Positions 1 through 11,339 of a DNA stretch of 64,000 nucleotides are shown here, piece by piece. Both the position numbers and the translations under genes were made by a program. The stretch spans positions 206,780,442-206,844,441 of the forward strand of contig NC_133334.1 of the NCBI RefSeq assembly GCF_042186555.1. Direction: 5' to 3'. Numbering within the stretch: the first letter of the stretch is position 1; the number at the start of each line of letters is the position of its first letter. The notes below the pieces were generated by a model, which saw only the letters and a list, made by a program, of their open reading frames with translations, did no database searches and was not told the DNA's origin. The stretch is from Aquarana catesbeiana. Taxonomy: Eukaryota; Chordata; Amphibia; Anura; Ranidae.

Positions 1-1150
1 TCATGTGTACAGGGCATAAGATGCACTTTTCATGAGCCTGCAGGTGAAATTTTGGGTGAGCCTGGCCAAACCACCTCTACTTTCACTGCTCTGTTTGTTT
101 TTGTTTGTTTTTTTTTTTTTTTTTTTAATAAACTTCTGTTGAATTTTAAAGGGTATACAAAAATTTGCAGCATGCAAGCTGCTAGGTAACAAGCATACAC
201 AATTCAAAAAGAAAAACTAAACAAAGAAAGTAAAAATAACAGTACAATAGTAGCTTCATCAAGGTTGCCAGTGTTTATTACAACTGGGTAAAAAACCCTT
301 GAGCAGTGAAATGCCCCCCCAGGAACAAAAGGATGAATTGGTTAGAGAAGCCCTTTGCCTCCCTATCTGGATGATCTATATTCCCTTGGTACACAGATTA
401 ACATCCACTTCCATGAGAGGAACTCCAAGCATTCTTGGAAGCAAAGACCCATTCCTTCTCACTAAACAAATTACAACTGGCCCAATTTAAAGCTAGCTTT
501 TAGAGTAAGATGTACATGAAAGGGCTTGGCACAGCACAAAGAACACAACATTTACCCAACACGCTTACCAGTAAGGTAGCAAAAGAGAAAAAAAAGTCTA
601 ATCATTAGTGTAAAAAAAAAAAAAAAAAAAAAAAAAGAGATTTTAGTTGCACATTTGCTAAAATATGTGAAAGCCACACTGACTCATCAAGACCCATCTG
701 TATAGTGCAGTTCTAACTCTAGTCTATGAGAACTTCCATGTTGGAGCATATATGGCAATGGAAAAATGAATGCATTTAATGTACTTTGGTCTGGTGGCAT
801 AGTATAGTCAATAATGGTGTTGCCAGCCACCTGTCTATAAAAGTCAATTTTTCTTACAGCTGTTTGTCGGTGTGTGTGTTGGAGTTTGAGTAGATGGGGC
901 CAGCTGACAGGCACAGCTATTTCAGGGAGAGATAGTGACTGCTGTACTGTTACAAATACAGTTATACAGTGCTATATACACTTCAGTATTCTGCCATTAC
1001 TACATTACAGTGAATTGCAGTGTGTTGGGCTACAAAGAGTGGGGTGTATTCACTGTGCTGTATAGTGCTACTTTACTGTGAATTGAATTAGGGTGGGATA
1101 CATATTGTGTATCACCTTTTGTTTTTACAGTCTGTAGGCAGGTTGCTTTT
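1..1150. other. No gene recognised
   Basis: I see no conserved protein, RNA gene or complete repeat here. The stretch has a T-run near 109-126 and an A-run near 612-636. The open frames are short, lack recognisable motifs and begin or end in low-complexity sequence. It could be old retroposed or intronic DNA. Confidence 0.5.
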
Positions 1151-2165
1151 TTGTTTATTTAGCTAGGCTTGTTTGGCTGTCCAGGTTAGGGGGAAGGAGT
1201 TAATTCTGCTTTGCATCCTTCCCTGCTCACAGGCTTTTTGGGGTCTGGCCACTTGTCCTGTGAGATATAAAAGGCCAAGGTTTAGGTCCCAAGAGAGCAT
1301 TGAGTAGAGGGCTAAAGAACAGGAACATTGCAGGACTTACTGAGACTTGCAGTTTATCTATAGACCACTGGCTGAATACACCCAAGCCATGGACTTCTCC
1401 ATTCTAGTCGTCCCAGTCACGGACTTCACCCATAAGGACTTTACCTATGCAGGTACGATGGGGCAGATGCTGCTAAAGCTAGTTAGGAAAAGGATGTTTT
1501 GCATTGTTATGTGTGCGATGCAGTAAAAGTCGTTTAACTGCACAAAGCCTGATCTGAAATTACTCAAGGGGTGCACGTGGCATCCTGGTGCTTCTTAAGG
1601 GTCCTGAGTCTACAGTAGCACACTAGGGCTCTTGCAACATTATAAAAGGTTAAGCTGCAACACTAAGGAGAGAAGAAATTCATCATGAGTAAACAGAAGA
1701 ACTACAACCAGTTGGTGGTGTGGTATCTGGTTAAGGAACTGTTCCAGCTCCCTCCCTAGTGGTCCATCTTCGCCAGTCAGTGGGCGCAGATTAGCATTAC
1801 GGAAATCTATGGCCTGATCACTAGGTAAAGAGAGGTAAGAGTTATGTTGAGCATGGATGAGGTTTATGCTATGTGCTCAGCGGGACCCTGTTCCTTTATG
1901 GGAGTGACACTGGAGGTAACGCTGACTGGTGGAGCGGGCTCTGCTTGTCCCTCCTAATGCAACATACACCTATACAAGTGTGTAAGACAGGGGATGACAT
2001 CGTATAGAGAAACTCCCCACATTGCATGCCTTTTGGCAGGGTGTAAGCCCTGTGATAGAATGAGTGACCCTGGTCATCGCCTGACGCCAACCAGAAGAAC
2101 CCACCACAGGGCAGGCCTCCTATATGACCCACACTTGGCGCCCAACTAGTTAATTGGAAGCATGG
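1150..2165 (+). repeat. Possible LTR-retroelement fragment
   Basis: A TATA-like motif (GATATAAAAGG, about 1263-1273) is followed by GC-rich transcript-leader-like sequence. TTGGCGCCCAACTAG at 2135-2149 resembles a tRNA primer-binding site. A short frame begins at 1685 (MSKQKNYNQLVVWYLVK) and stops after about 24 codons. These features would fit the 5' part of an LTR element, but no second LTR or recognisable gag was found, so this rests on motif order alone. Confidence 0.25.
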
Positions 2166-3619
2166 AGGAAGTCACCCCTGTCTACCTTACAAGTCCACCT
2201 TTTTTTTGCTGCTGTTTAGCTGCAACCCTCCCCCAACTTTGCTTTTTTGGGGGGTGAGGGGTTTTTTTTTATTCTTTATTTTTTGCGAGTTAGAATGTTT
2301 TAGTTATATATTTTTTGAAAGAGGTATATTTTGATTTTTTATTTTCGGGGTCAACAGCGCGAACTTGTTGCTGACACAGGGAAAGCTGCTCTTTCTTACC
2401 AGCAAATCACCACATTGTGAAGTGCACCAAAGCAAAACATCCTCATCTTGAGTCTTTGTTATCCTCCTCCATCTCTGCAGAATAGAGCAGTGTCATCCCC
2501 CCTGCAGCAAAGGTGTACCCTTTTTCTTCCTCTTCTATATCTAAACCTGATATTGCCCTGAAAACTGGAATGGAGGGGAAAGTTGAATTATTTGAGCACA
2601 CCATCAGTAACTTGCTGCAGGGGGAATACGTAGGAATTAATTTTATCATGACTGGTGTATAGCTGATTTTCGCGTGCTCCCCTTAACCAAAACCCATTCC
2701 ACTACTTGCCTTACCTTACTTATTAAAATGATCACCACACCTTTATTAACAAATAAGAATTTTTATAAAAATAAACTCAATTTAAATCTATCTATCTATC
2801 TATCTCTTATAATAAACCCCAACTTTTTTAAACTCCTGCACTGTCTGAGGTTCGTGAAGGAAGGTATATCTACCGCATCGGCTGCACCACCACCACCACA
2901 GTATCCTTGGCCCCTAGCCGTGATCCCACTAGCACAAGGACGAACCATTGCCACCTTCATACCACTGCAGCCCGATGACCGGTAGCCCATTATTTCCAGC
3001 TAGGGAGGGTGCCATACCGAGATAGGTCCAACCCTCCCCACGTTATATCCTGTTTACCTTCCACCATTCCAACCTACACGAACCAGAGACCCATGCCACA
3101 GACTCCCACCAGTGACCACCTCGCGTGTGGGAGGCCCACCACAGCCGACAGGCCTGCTGCAGTCCATCCTGGAGCCCTTCCTCAAGTCCCTGCACACGTG
3201 TCAAGTGTCAAGTTCTCCCACAAAGCTGCCAGCTCACCTCCCTCCACACATCTGGCAGAACAACTCCTCTCCTGCATGTGCATGCATCCCCCCTGGGTTC
3301 AGCAGCGGCTGGCAGCTCTGCCTCCACCTCAATAATCTGCAGGCGGCACTGAAGAACACTGGGAGGGGGTGCTGCAGAGTGCCGAGAGAGGCAGAGGAAG
3401 GAGGCTTCAGGTCAGCATGGCGCTGGTGATATAGCAGCGCTGCGGCTGCATACTAGAGACCCTACCTACCGGCCCAGCTTGCTCATCCCGCCAGTTTGGG
3501 GACACTGACCGGGGGACATTCCTTCCCACTCCCACACACGTTAGGAAAATAAGGGGGCCACGAGGCCCCTGTGATTGCGAGGCCTTAGGCAACAACCTAA
3601 TTTGCCTAATTAGAGAGCA
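2166..3619. other. Unclassified; (ATCT)n microsatellite
   Basis: No gene is recognisable. A short ATCT microsatellite lies at about 2787-2806. The segment at 2812-2870 (AAACTCCTGCACTGT) resembles 16025-16075, so both may belong to one dispersed repeat. Several overlapping open frames at 3000-3430 are compositionally biased and share no family motif. Confidence 0.4.
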
Positions 3620-4178
3620 GCCTCTGGTTGTAATCATGTAATTAAGCTTTTGAAAGGGACCTCGTCTTCCACGAAATTCCACCGAGGTGTCATTGTGGAT
3701 GGTGGACAGGACATACACATCTCTCCTATTCCTCCACTTCACGGACAACACTTTCGTTCCTCAAACCTGCTGATTCCCCCCATTGTAGCCTTGTGGTGAC
3801 TAGATATTGTGTTTGCTTTTGTTGTACTACAGGCCAAAGTTTTCCCACAGTACAGGTGGTGGAAAAGGGGCAAACTGGTATAATAATTGTACATTTAGAT
3901 GTGATACCTCTTTTGGAACAGTGGGAATGCTAGCTCCCACACAGTTTTCCTGTTTGTTCCGATGTATGTTGGGCACTCGGGGGGGAGTCCCTGCCTTCGT
4001 ACACGTGGTAGACATGGACATATCCAGTGGCGCTTTCACAGAGCTTGTTGAGCTTCAATCCATACCTGGCCCTCTTACTGGGAATATATTGCTTGAATCC
4101 CATATGGCCAGTGAAATGGACCAGGGATTCATCCACACGGATGTTCGGCTTAAGATGGGGGAGGGGGCGGTCACACAC
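3620..4178 (-). pseudogene. piggyBac transposase fragment, frameshifted
   Basis: Read on the minus strand, the frame at 4178-3930 contains VDESLV, the first catalytic Asp region of piggyBac transposases, then QYIPSKRARYG and KLCES. A further frame holds LYCGKTLAC, and 3751-3640 holds KWRNRRDVYVLSTIH, matching the block near the third catalytic Asp. The pieces lie in family order but in at least three frames, with stops between them. The N-terminal half is missing: immediately upstream (to the right) lies the 40-bp minisatellite. DDE-type cut-and-paste transposase of TTAA-targeting elements; this copy cannot encode a working enzyme. Confidence 0.8.
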
Positions 4179-4182
4179 TCCG

Positions 4183-4662
4183 CACCCCTCTCATGTCATA
4201 CTACCCACCGCCATACACTCCGCAGCCCTCTCATTGCATACTACACACCACCATACACTCCGCACCTGTCTCGTGTACATACTACCCACTGCCAAACACT
4301 CCGCACCCCTCATGTCATACTACCCACTGCCATACACTCCGCACCGATCTCATGTCATACTACCCACCACCATACACTCCACACTCTCATGTACATACTA
4401 CCCACCGCCATACACTCCACAGCCCTCTCATGTCATACTACCCACCACCATACACTCTGTACCCCTCTCATATCATACTACCCACCGCCATGCACTCCTC
4501 TCATGTCATACTACCCACCGCCATACACTCCGCACTCCTCTCATGTCATACTACCCACTGCCATACACTCCGTACCCCTTTCATGTACATACTACCCGCC
4601 GCCATACACGCTGCAGCCCTCTCATGTCATACTAGCCACCACAATACACTCTGTACCCCTTA
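4183..4662. repeat. 40-bp minisatellite, array 1
   Basis: About 12 head-to-tail copies of a 40-bp unit, recognised by CATGTCATACTACCCACC followed by a CCATACACTCCGCACCCC segment. Some units have TGTACATACTA in place of TGTCATACTA, altering length by a few bases. Exact 40-bp spacing is visible between 4191 and 4231. Because 40 is not a multiple of three, the array is open in several frames and yields His/Thr/Pro-rich frames that are artefacts. Confidence 0.95.
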
Positions 4663-4734
4663 TAGCAGTGGGACCCTGTGCTACCTGGAAGATTGCTGGT
4701 TTACGCCAGATTTTTGAGAGAAAGGCACGCTGAT

Positions 4735-5600
4735 TGCACAGCTGTGTGCTGGGCTATTTAGTTGTGACCTGGCTATGGCTCAGTGCCCCACCCAACAGAC
4801 AGGAAGTCTGTGCATTGGAGTCAGGTGGACTCCCATTCCTCTGCAGGAGTCAGAGGCTGCATGGGTGCACTGCAGCCAGAGCATGCATGTCTGCAGGAGG
4901 CATATGTACTTTGTGACAGAGCAGCAAGGCCCTGATCAGGAGTAAGCAAGGAGAAAGCTTAACTCTAGGAAACTCTTTTGTTCTAAGGAGCAGACCTAAG
5001 GCTCCATTCACACTAGCGCGTTTTTTGATGCATTTTGCAGAAATGCACGGGAATTTTTTAACATGGGTTCCTATGGAACATGTTCACATCAATGCCTTTT
5101 TGTTTCTCTGCATTTTTGGAAAGGGTCAGGGACTTTTTTTCATGCAAAATGCAGCGTTTTGCATGTAATAGAATTCAATGGACAAGCATCAAAAACGCAA
5201 GTGCAGCGTTTTTGCAGCGTTTTTGATGCGTTTTTGCCTTTTTTTTTTTTTTTTTTTTGACTGTAAAAAAAAAACTGTAAAAAAAAAAAAAAAAAAAACG
5301 CAAATCGCAGCAAAAACGCTGCTCAAAAACGTGGCAAGCATGAAAAAAAACCTCCAAAAACGCTCAAAAGCAACATGCATAGGTGTGAATCGAGCCTAAG
5401 GCCTAGGCTACGGGCCTGAAGCAGCCGTGTGGCAAAAACGTAAACTAGGAGGCTGAAGCATTGGGATTCTGTAAGATACAGAAATGGTGGAACCCACTTT
5501 GTGGGCTAATGATGTCTTTGTTAACCTTTTTTTTTGTTCTTTTAAATATAAGTGGGCTACCACGCCCTTAAAATACAGTTTTGGACTGGCGTACTCACTG
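4735..5600 (+). repeat. LTR-like unit, family B, copy 1
   Basis: The right end (about 5500-5600) matches 28000-28090: a T-rich tract, then AAATATAAGTGGGCTACC here and AAATAAAAGTGGGCCAAC there, then GACTGG. The AATAAA-like motif with this flanking suggests an R-U5 region. The unit is interrupted by a hairpin MITE (4998-5399) and lies between the two minisatellite arrays. The left boundary is uncertain and no target duplication was found. Confidence 0.45.
4998..5399. mobile_element. Hairpin MITE
   Basis: The ends are inverted: AGGCTCCATTCACACT at the left and AGTGTGAATCGAGCCT-like sequence (GGTGTGAATCGAGCCT) at the right. The interior is rich in GCGTTTTTG/CAAAAACGC units and folds on itself around a T-run and A-run at 5240-5298. 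This is a non-autonomous DNA transposon, possibly hAT-derived. The target duplication is ambiguous because CCTA occurs at both edges. Confidence 0.75.
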
Positions 5601-5640
5601 GAAACGTACCTACGGCTTGAGTCTGATCACCCCAATCTTG

Positions 5641-6420
5641 CACCCTCTCATATCATCCTACCCACTGCCCTACACTCCGCACCCCTCTCATGTACATCCT
5701 ACCCACGGCCATACACTCCGTACCCCTCTCATGTCATACTACCCACCACCATACACTCCACACTTCTCTCATGTCATGCTACCCACCACCCTACACTCCG
5801 CACCCCTCTAATGTCATACTACCCACCACCATACACTCCGCACTCCTCTCCTGTCATACTACCCACCACCATACACTCCGCACCCCTCTCATGTACATAC
5901 TACCCACCACCATACACTCTGCACCCCTCTCATGAACATCCTACCCACCGCCATACACTCCATACCCCTCTCATGTCATACTACCCACCACTATACACTC
6001 CGCACCCCTCTCATGTACATACTACTCACCACCATACACTCCGCACCCCTCTCATGAACATCCTACCCACCGCCATACACTCCGTACCCCTCTCATGTCA
6101 TACTACTCACCACCATACCATCTACACTCCTCATGTACATACTACCCACCGCCATACACTCCACACCCCTCTCATGTCATACTACCCACCGCGATGCACT
6201 CCGCACCTCTCATGTACATCCTACCCACCGCCATACACTTCATACCCCTCTCATTTCATACTACCCACCACCATACACTCCGCACTCCTCTCATGTTATA
6301 CTACCCACCGCCATACGCTCCGCACCCCTTTCCTGTACATATTACTCACCTCCATAGACTCTGCACCCCTCTTATGTACATACTACCGGCTGTCATAACC
6401 TCCGCTTTCCTCTCCTACAC
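5641..6420. repeat. 40-bp minisatellite, array 2
   Basis: The same unit as at 4183-4662 in the same orientation, about 19 copies with both the TGTCATACTA and TGTACATACTA variants. It stops about ten bases before the terminal motif of the hAT-family element at 6432. The matching unit and orientation suggest one array later interrupted, although short non-repeat flanks remain on both inner sides (4663-4735 and 5600-5640). Confidence 0.95.
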
Positions 6421-7340
6421 ATGCTTACTACTAGGGATGAGCCGAACACCCCCCAGTTCGGTTCGCAGCAGAATATGCGAACAGGCAAAAAATTTGTGCG
6501 AACATGCGAACACCGTTAAAGTCTATGGGACACGAACATGAAAGACCAAAAGTGCTCATTTTAAAGGCTTAAATGCAAGTTGCCATAAAAAGTGTATGGG
6601 GATCCGGGTACTGCCCCAGGGGATATGTATCAATGCAAAAAAAAGTTTTAAAAATGGCCATTTTTTCAGTGATTTTAATAATGCTTAAAGTGAAACAATA
6701 AAAATAAAATATTCCTTTAAATATGAGGGGGGGGAGGGTGTCTCCTTAGTCTGCCTGTAAAGTAACACATCTTTTCCATGTTTATAACAGTACCACAGCA
6801 AAATGACATTTCTAAAGGAAAAAATTCCATGTAAAACTGCTTGCAGCTGTAATGTATTGTCAGATCCTGGCAATATAGATAAAAATCATTGAAAAAAACA
6901 GCGTGGGTTCCCGCCCCAGTCCATTACCAGGCCCTTCGGGTCTGGTATAAATATTAAGGGGAACCCCTTGCCAAAAAAAATATGGCATGGGGGTCCCCCC
7001 AAAATCTATACTACCTTCAGATCTGGTATGGATTTTAAGGGGAACCCAGAGCCAAAATTTAAAAAAAAAATGGTGTAGGGGTCCCCCCCAAAATCCATAC
7101 CAGACCCTTATCCAAGCATACAACCTGGCAGGCCGCAGGAAAACGGGGGGAACAAGAGAGTGCCTCCCCCTCCTGAACCGTACCAGGCCACATGCCCTCA
7201 ACATGGGGAGGGCGCTTTGGGGTCCCCCCAAAACACCTTGTCCCCATGTTGATGGGGACAAGGGCCTCATCCCCACAACCCTTGCCCAGTGGTTGTGGGG
7301 GTCTTCGGGCAGGGGCTTATCAGAATCTGGAAGCCCTTAA

Positions 7341-8085
7341 CCTCCCTGGCGGTTTTCCCGAGTGTGGCTCGGGGTTAAAATTCAGTACCATTAGCGGTAA
7401 CCCCGAGCCACACTCGGGATCGCATTGCAGGATCCTGGGGCGGCGTTACTTACCTTGTCCCCTGGATCCTGCGATGTCACCCGCAGCGTCCGAGGGCTCC
7501 GTCCTCCTCCGAAGCCGCTCCGTTCCCTGCGAGCGGCGCGACGCACGGGGGCGGAGCCTGGCGGCAAATTAAAAAAAAAGTAAAAATCATAACACGTACA
7601 GTACTGTAATCTTACAGATTACAGTACTGTATGAAATGATTTCACATCCCTTTTGTCCCCAGTGCTTTGGCCCATGCCCTGCATGCAGTTTTACATGATA
7701 TACACTGTTCTTTCTGCCTGGAAACTGGAGATTGTCCTTAGCAACCAAAAAGTGTCCCTTTACGTCAAAAGTGGCTTTAGACCAGCTAGAAAACAGCGAT
7801 AGTAAATTAGAACACTTGCAGAATTGTGCGATAGTGAAATTTATCTTATTACTATTTTTTTAAATTTTTTTTAATTATTTATTTTTATTTATTATATTAT
7901 AATTTATGTTTTTGTGTTTCAAACTTTATCATACCCGGGATATCTACTAGACTCTTGTTTGGACAGATTTAAGTGTGTTATTGTTAAGATTTACAGACCT
8001 ACAATATAAAACGCCAAATTTCCATGCAAAATAATGGTACCGCTTTCAGCACCTAAAATCCGAAATAATCATACCGCCAGGGAGG
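7341..8085. mobile_element. TTAA-flanked MITE
   Basis: TTAA at 7337-7340 and 8086-8089 flanks inverted ends CCTCCCTGGCGGT and ACCGCCAGGGAGG. The element is 745 bp, non-coding, and sits in the left arm of the palindromic hAT-family element. The paralogue at 41228-41250 has the same host sequence with one TTAA and no insert (TTTTAACAAGGGGGCCCC). TTAA duplication indicates piggyBac-type or Kolobok-type mobilisation. Confidence 0.93.
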
Positions 8086-8230
8086 TTAACAAGGGGGCCC
8101 CAAGATCCTGCCCCCCATGTGAATGGGTATCGGGTACCATGTACCCCTATTCATTCAACCAAAAAAGTGTCAAAAAAGTAAAAATGACAGGAGAATTTTT
8201 TTTTTTTAATAAAGGAATTGTGAAAAACTA

Positions 8231-8599
8231 AGTGTCCCGCGATGTAAATCCATCTTCAATCACAGCGCCGATGGACTTAATAAAAAAAAAACCCTGCCTT
8301 GATGGGAGGCGTCCTGTGACTGCAGCCTTTTCGTGCTGACAGCTCTTATATAGACAAGGCCAGGGTCACCTGGTGATGTAACCAGGTGACCTCCCACGTC
8401 ACGTGACATCAGATGGGGTGGGGTCACTCTGTTTCCTCACCGGGTGGCCCCGCCCTTTGCTATATTAGAGCTGTCAGTGCGAAAAGGCTGCAGTTGCAGG
8501 GATGCCTCCCATCGAGGCAGAGTTTTTTTGTTTTTTTAGGGTTTTTTTTCGGTCCGTTGGCGCTGTGATTGAAGATGGATGGACATCGCAGGACACTTT
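8231..8599. repeat. Inverted-repeat core of the palindromic element
   Basis: AGTGTCCCGCGATG at 8231 and its complement CATCGCAGGACACT ending at 8598 bound nested inverted copies, including CTTCAATCACAGCGCC / GGCGCTGTGATTGAAG and GTGCTGACAGCTCT / AGAGCTGTCAGTGC. A tighter hairpin, GTCACCTGGT...ACCAGGTGAC, lies at 8365-8390. T-rich and AATAAAGGAATTGT motifs occur in both arms. The same core plan recurs at 41330-41800. Confidence 0.85.
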
Positions 8600-9744
8600 T
8601 TTTTTTTTTTTTTAATAAAGGAATTGTCCAAAACTGTCTTCTGTCATTTTAACTTTTTTTGACACATTTTTTGGTGAATGAGTAGGGGTACAATGTACCC
8701 CATACCCATTCACATAGGGGGGCGGGCTTGTTTAAAGGGGGCTTCCAGATTCTGATAAGCCCCCCGCCCGCAGACCCCCACAACCACCTGGCAAGGGTTG
8801 TGGGGATGAGGCCCTTGTCCCCATCAACATGGAACAAGGTGTTTTGGGGGCTATCTCAAAGCACCTTCCCCATGTTGAGGGCATGTGGCCTAGTATGGTT
8901 CAGGAGGGGGAGCGCTCTCTCTCTCCCCCCCTTTTCCTGTGTCCTGCCAAGTTGCGTGCTTGGATAAGGGTCTGACCAGATTTTGGGGGGACCCCCATGC
9001 CAATTTTTCTTTCATTTTGGCATAGGATTCCCCTTAAAATCCATGCCAGACCTGAAGGGCCTGGTATGGATTTTGGGGGGGACCCCCATGCCATTTAAAA
9101 AAAAAAAATAATTATGTATATTGCCGGGATCCGACAAAACATTACAGCCATGAGCAGTTTTGGATTAAATTTTTTCCTTTAGAAATATAATTTTGCTGCT
9201 CTCATTCATTACACTATGTACGGCCACTATGTAAGCAGCCTTACATAGTGTGGGGCGTGGACTTAGGCCCCTGAGCCATGATTGGCCCAAGGCACCCTTG
9301 AATTATTTTTCCCATTATGGGCGTGAGTGCGGCCCCATGTCTAAGTTTTGCCTAAGGCCTCACAAAGCCTAGAGCCCCCTCTGATTACAACTCAAGTCCC
9401 TCTTCTGATTTGGCCATTTTTAATGCACACGTCACCTATCAAAAGTCAACAGAAAGACCCAACACCTGCCTCAAATTTATCGAAGAAATTGTCACTGCCA
9501 TGATCTACCAGCAAGGATCCCCCCAGAAAGCATTACTGCTGATTGTGTCAGCAGACTTCATGTGCGCCATTTCCCTGAGAATATTCCATCTTCAGAAACC
9601 GGAAGAAAACACCAAAAAAATATGTTGGGTGTGCAGCATAGGAGTTTAGAGAGAAAACAGTTTTCCTTGTCCCTGTAGCACCCTCTGGTGTGTGCTAGAA
9701 GTGAGAGTAGGTGTCAGGAATACATTGCAATCAGACAGATGCAC

Positions 9745-9850
9745 ACCCGCCAAGCTGGCCGAATTCCGATAGGTACCCGCCAAGCTGGCCGAATTCCGAT
9801 GGATACCCGCCAAGCTGGCCGAATTCCGATGGGCACCCTCCAAGCTGGCC
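9745..9850. repeat. 30-bp tandem repeat, 3.5 copies
   Basis: Units starting ACCCGCCAAGCTGGCC lie at 9745, 9775, 9805 and 9835 (last partial). The 30-bp period keeps frames open and gives 10-residue repeats on both strands, which are not genes. It is an internal array of the solo LTR. Confidence 0.95.
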
Positions 9851-10159
9851 AGCAGCACGTGCGTGTGCGCTGGAATATTTGCCAAACTCGCAGGCGCGTA
9901 CATTAGCCTGTACTTTGGCACCAATGGGCCTTTTTAAGGGCAGCAGCTGCACTAGTTCAGTGCTGTCTGATCTGCAGCTTACCCTGTGTCCTGATCTTGT
10001 GTCTGTATCTGAACCAGTTTGACCCGGCTTCCCGAACTCACTGCTATCTCCAGTCCTGACCCTTGACTTGCCTTGACTCTGTAATTCCTGCCTGATCTCC
10101 TGTTGCCAAACCCGGCCTGAACTCTGACTATTCTCTGCCTACCGTTCATGCCTACTTAT

Positions 10160-10386
10160 TAGACATGTGCACTGACCAAAAATGTGTTTGTTTTCGTCTC
10201 ATTCATTTTTTTCATTTTTTTCGGAAATTCTGAAATTCGTAAGCTCGTAAATTCGGAGATCCGAAAGTTTGGATTTCCAAATTTCCGAATTTCCGTAATT
10301 CTAAAATTCGTAATTTTCAAATTTCTGAATTCCGAATTTTCGAATTCCGAACTTCCGAAATTTTGAATTTTCGGAAATTCCTGCAT
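10160..10386 (+). repeat. Fragment of TAGACATGTGCA-ended element with AATTC-rich tract
   Basis: It starts TAGACATGTGCACTGACC, the terminus also seen in degraded form at 40226 and inverted at 42301-42313. From 10230 the sequence is an irregular array of TTCGGAAATTC/GAATTTCG-like words. It interrupts the solo LTR, whose sequence resumes at CTGCATCCGCTG. The right terminus is missing. Confidence 0.6.
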
Positions 10387-11339
10387 CCGCTGTCTTGCAT
10401 CTACAGCATACCTGCATATGCTGTCCTGCACCCACAGCTTACCTGCACCAGCTGTTCCTGCCATCTTCTGCTGCTTTGCGATCCAGTCTGTTCCTGCTAC
10501 CCATCAGCTACAACAGAGAACCTTGCAGGCACTCTTACCTCACTGTGCTCTCGCGGCCACTGTTACCACTCCAGTGACCCTTGAGCCGGGGCTGTACGAG
10601 AGGTCTCCCTCGACTCGTCAGGCTCGTCCAGACCGTATGGAACAGTAGGAAAGTTATAGTTTAGCTCAGGGCTAAGCCTGCCCTATGGAATCTGGGTCAG
10701 GGTTTACTAAGGTTCAGGGCTGGGTGACTCATTCTGGCAGCTGTCTGGTGCCTCCCCCTGGTCTAGGTTTGAGAATCTTATAGAAATAGAGTGTGGAGGA
10801 GGAGCTGCCTTGAATATTTATGAAGCCACAGCCAATCCTCAGAGGTAAGCTGGCAGGGGGCTGAGACCACTCCATAAATAGACATGAGCCATGCCAGCAG
10901 AGGCAGCCAGGTGGAAGCTGGAGATACATTGTAGAGGGGACTGTTGGTGGCCCTCAGGGGTGCCTTCTAGTCTGGTGGGGTGTCCTGCCTTTGGTCAGGG
11001 CTCGGGTGCTGGAAGGATCCTGATAAGACACACAGAGGGGAGTCTTTTTTGGAGGCACAGGAGCAAGAGGACAGAGTGAGTAGTGCAACACTGTGGGGAC
11101 TAACAAAGGGGAGAGACTGTCACATGTAGCCAGTCTTCCTTCAAAGACAGCAGTGTGCTTCAGCCTTTCCCTGATTAGGGTATTTCAGATAACCTACTAC
11201 CATACTCAAACTTGTATTATAACCCTTAAAACTTAAATAATGACACCAAAACAGTGTTGGAGTTAAAATGGCCGGTACAGCCTTTTATTTAAACCAAAAA
11301 CCATAATTAAACATAAACATTGTAAATACCAGATCAAAT

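Larger units (their letters stand above)
6432..9345 (+). mobile_element. Palindromic hAT-family element, right-truncated
   Basis: The left end TAGGGATGAGCCGAACACCC is the same terminus as the complete hAT element at 55042-61636, and the next 400 bases follow that element's left end. The body is a large palindrome: 6865-7336 is mirrored by about 8735-9165 (TTCCAGATTCTGATAAGCCC and its complement; repeated GGGGGACCCCCATGCC). The right side (9195-9340) matches the complete element near 61320-61400 (TTACATAGTGTGGGGCGTG) but lacks the final inverted repeat. No coding sequence is present, so it is non-autonomous. Confidence 0.8.
9712..10644 (+). repeat. Solo LTR with 5-bp target duplication
   Basis: The unit begins TGTCAGGAATAC and ends TATGGAACA, the TG...CA termini of LTRs, and is flanked on both sides by GTAGG (9707-9711 and 10645-10649). 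Removing it restores the family C LTR around it. It holds a 30-bp tandem array near its start and a later 225-bp insertion at 10160-10386. Confidence 0.85.
9674..11160 (+). repeat. LTR family C copy 1, split by a solo LTR
   Basis: TGTAGCACCCTCTGGTGTG at 9674 matches TGTAGCACCCTTTAGTGTG at 47497. After the interruption (9712-10644) homology resumes: GGTGCCTCCCCCTGGT (10749) with GGTGCCTCTCCCTGGT (47634), then GGCTCAGGTGCTGG-like and GTAGC-containing blocks in the same order to about 11160. An A/T-rich TATA-like site (CATAAATAGACATGAG, about 10870) precedes the GC-rich part. No internal coding region follows, so this is probably a solo LTR. Confidence 0.75.

Noticed and set aside
2135..2149. 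tRNA primer-binding site of a provirus
   Set aside because: The motif is suggestive but no LTR pair, gag or pol was found around it.
3807..4733. 308-codon open frame (His/Thr/Pro-rich)
   Set aside because: It is the 40-bp minisatellite read through; overlapping frames of similar length exist in the other two registers.
5484..6398. 304-codon open frame
   Set aside because: Same minisatellite artefact as at 3807-4733.
9745..9850. CRISPR-like spaced repeats
   Set aside because: Units are contiguous with no unique spacers, and the genome is eukaryotic.
9688..10022. Open frames over the 30-bp repeat on both strands
   Set aside because: Period divisible by three keeps frames open; it is part of a solo LTR.
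10184..10464. Open frames rich in Phe/Asn/Ser
   Set aside because: Product of the AATTC-rich tract; both strands are open.
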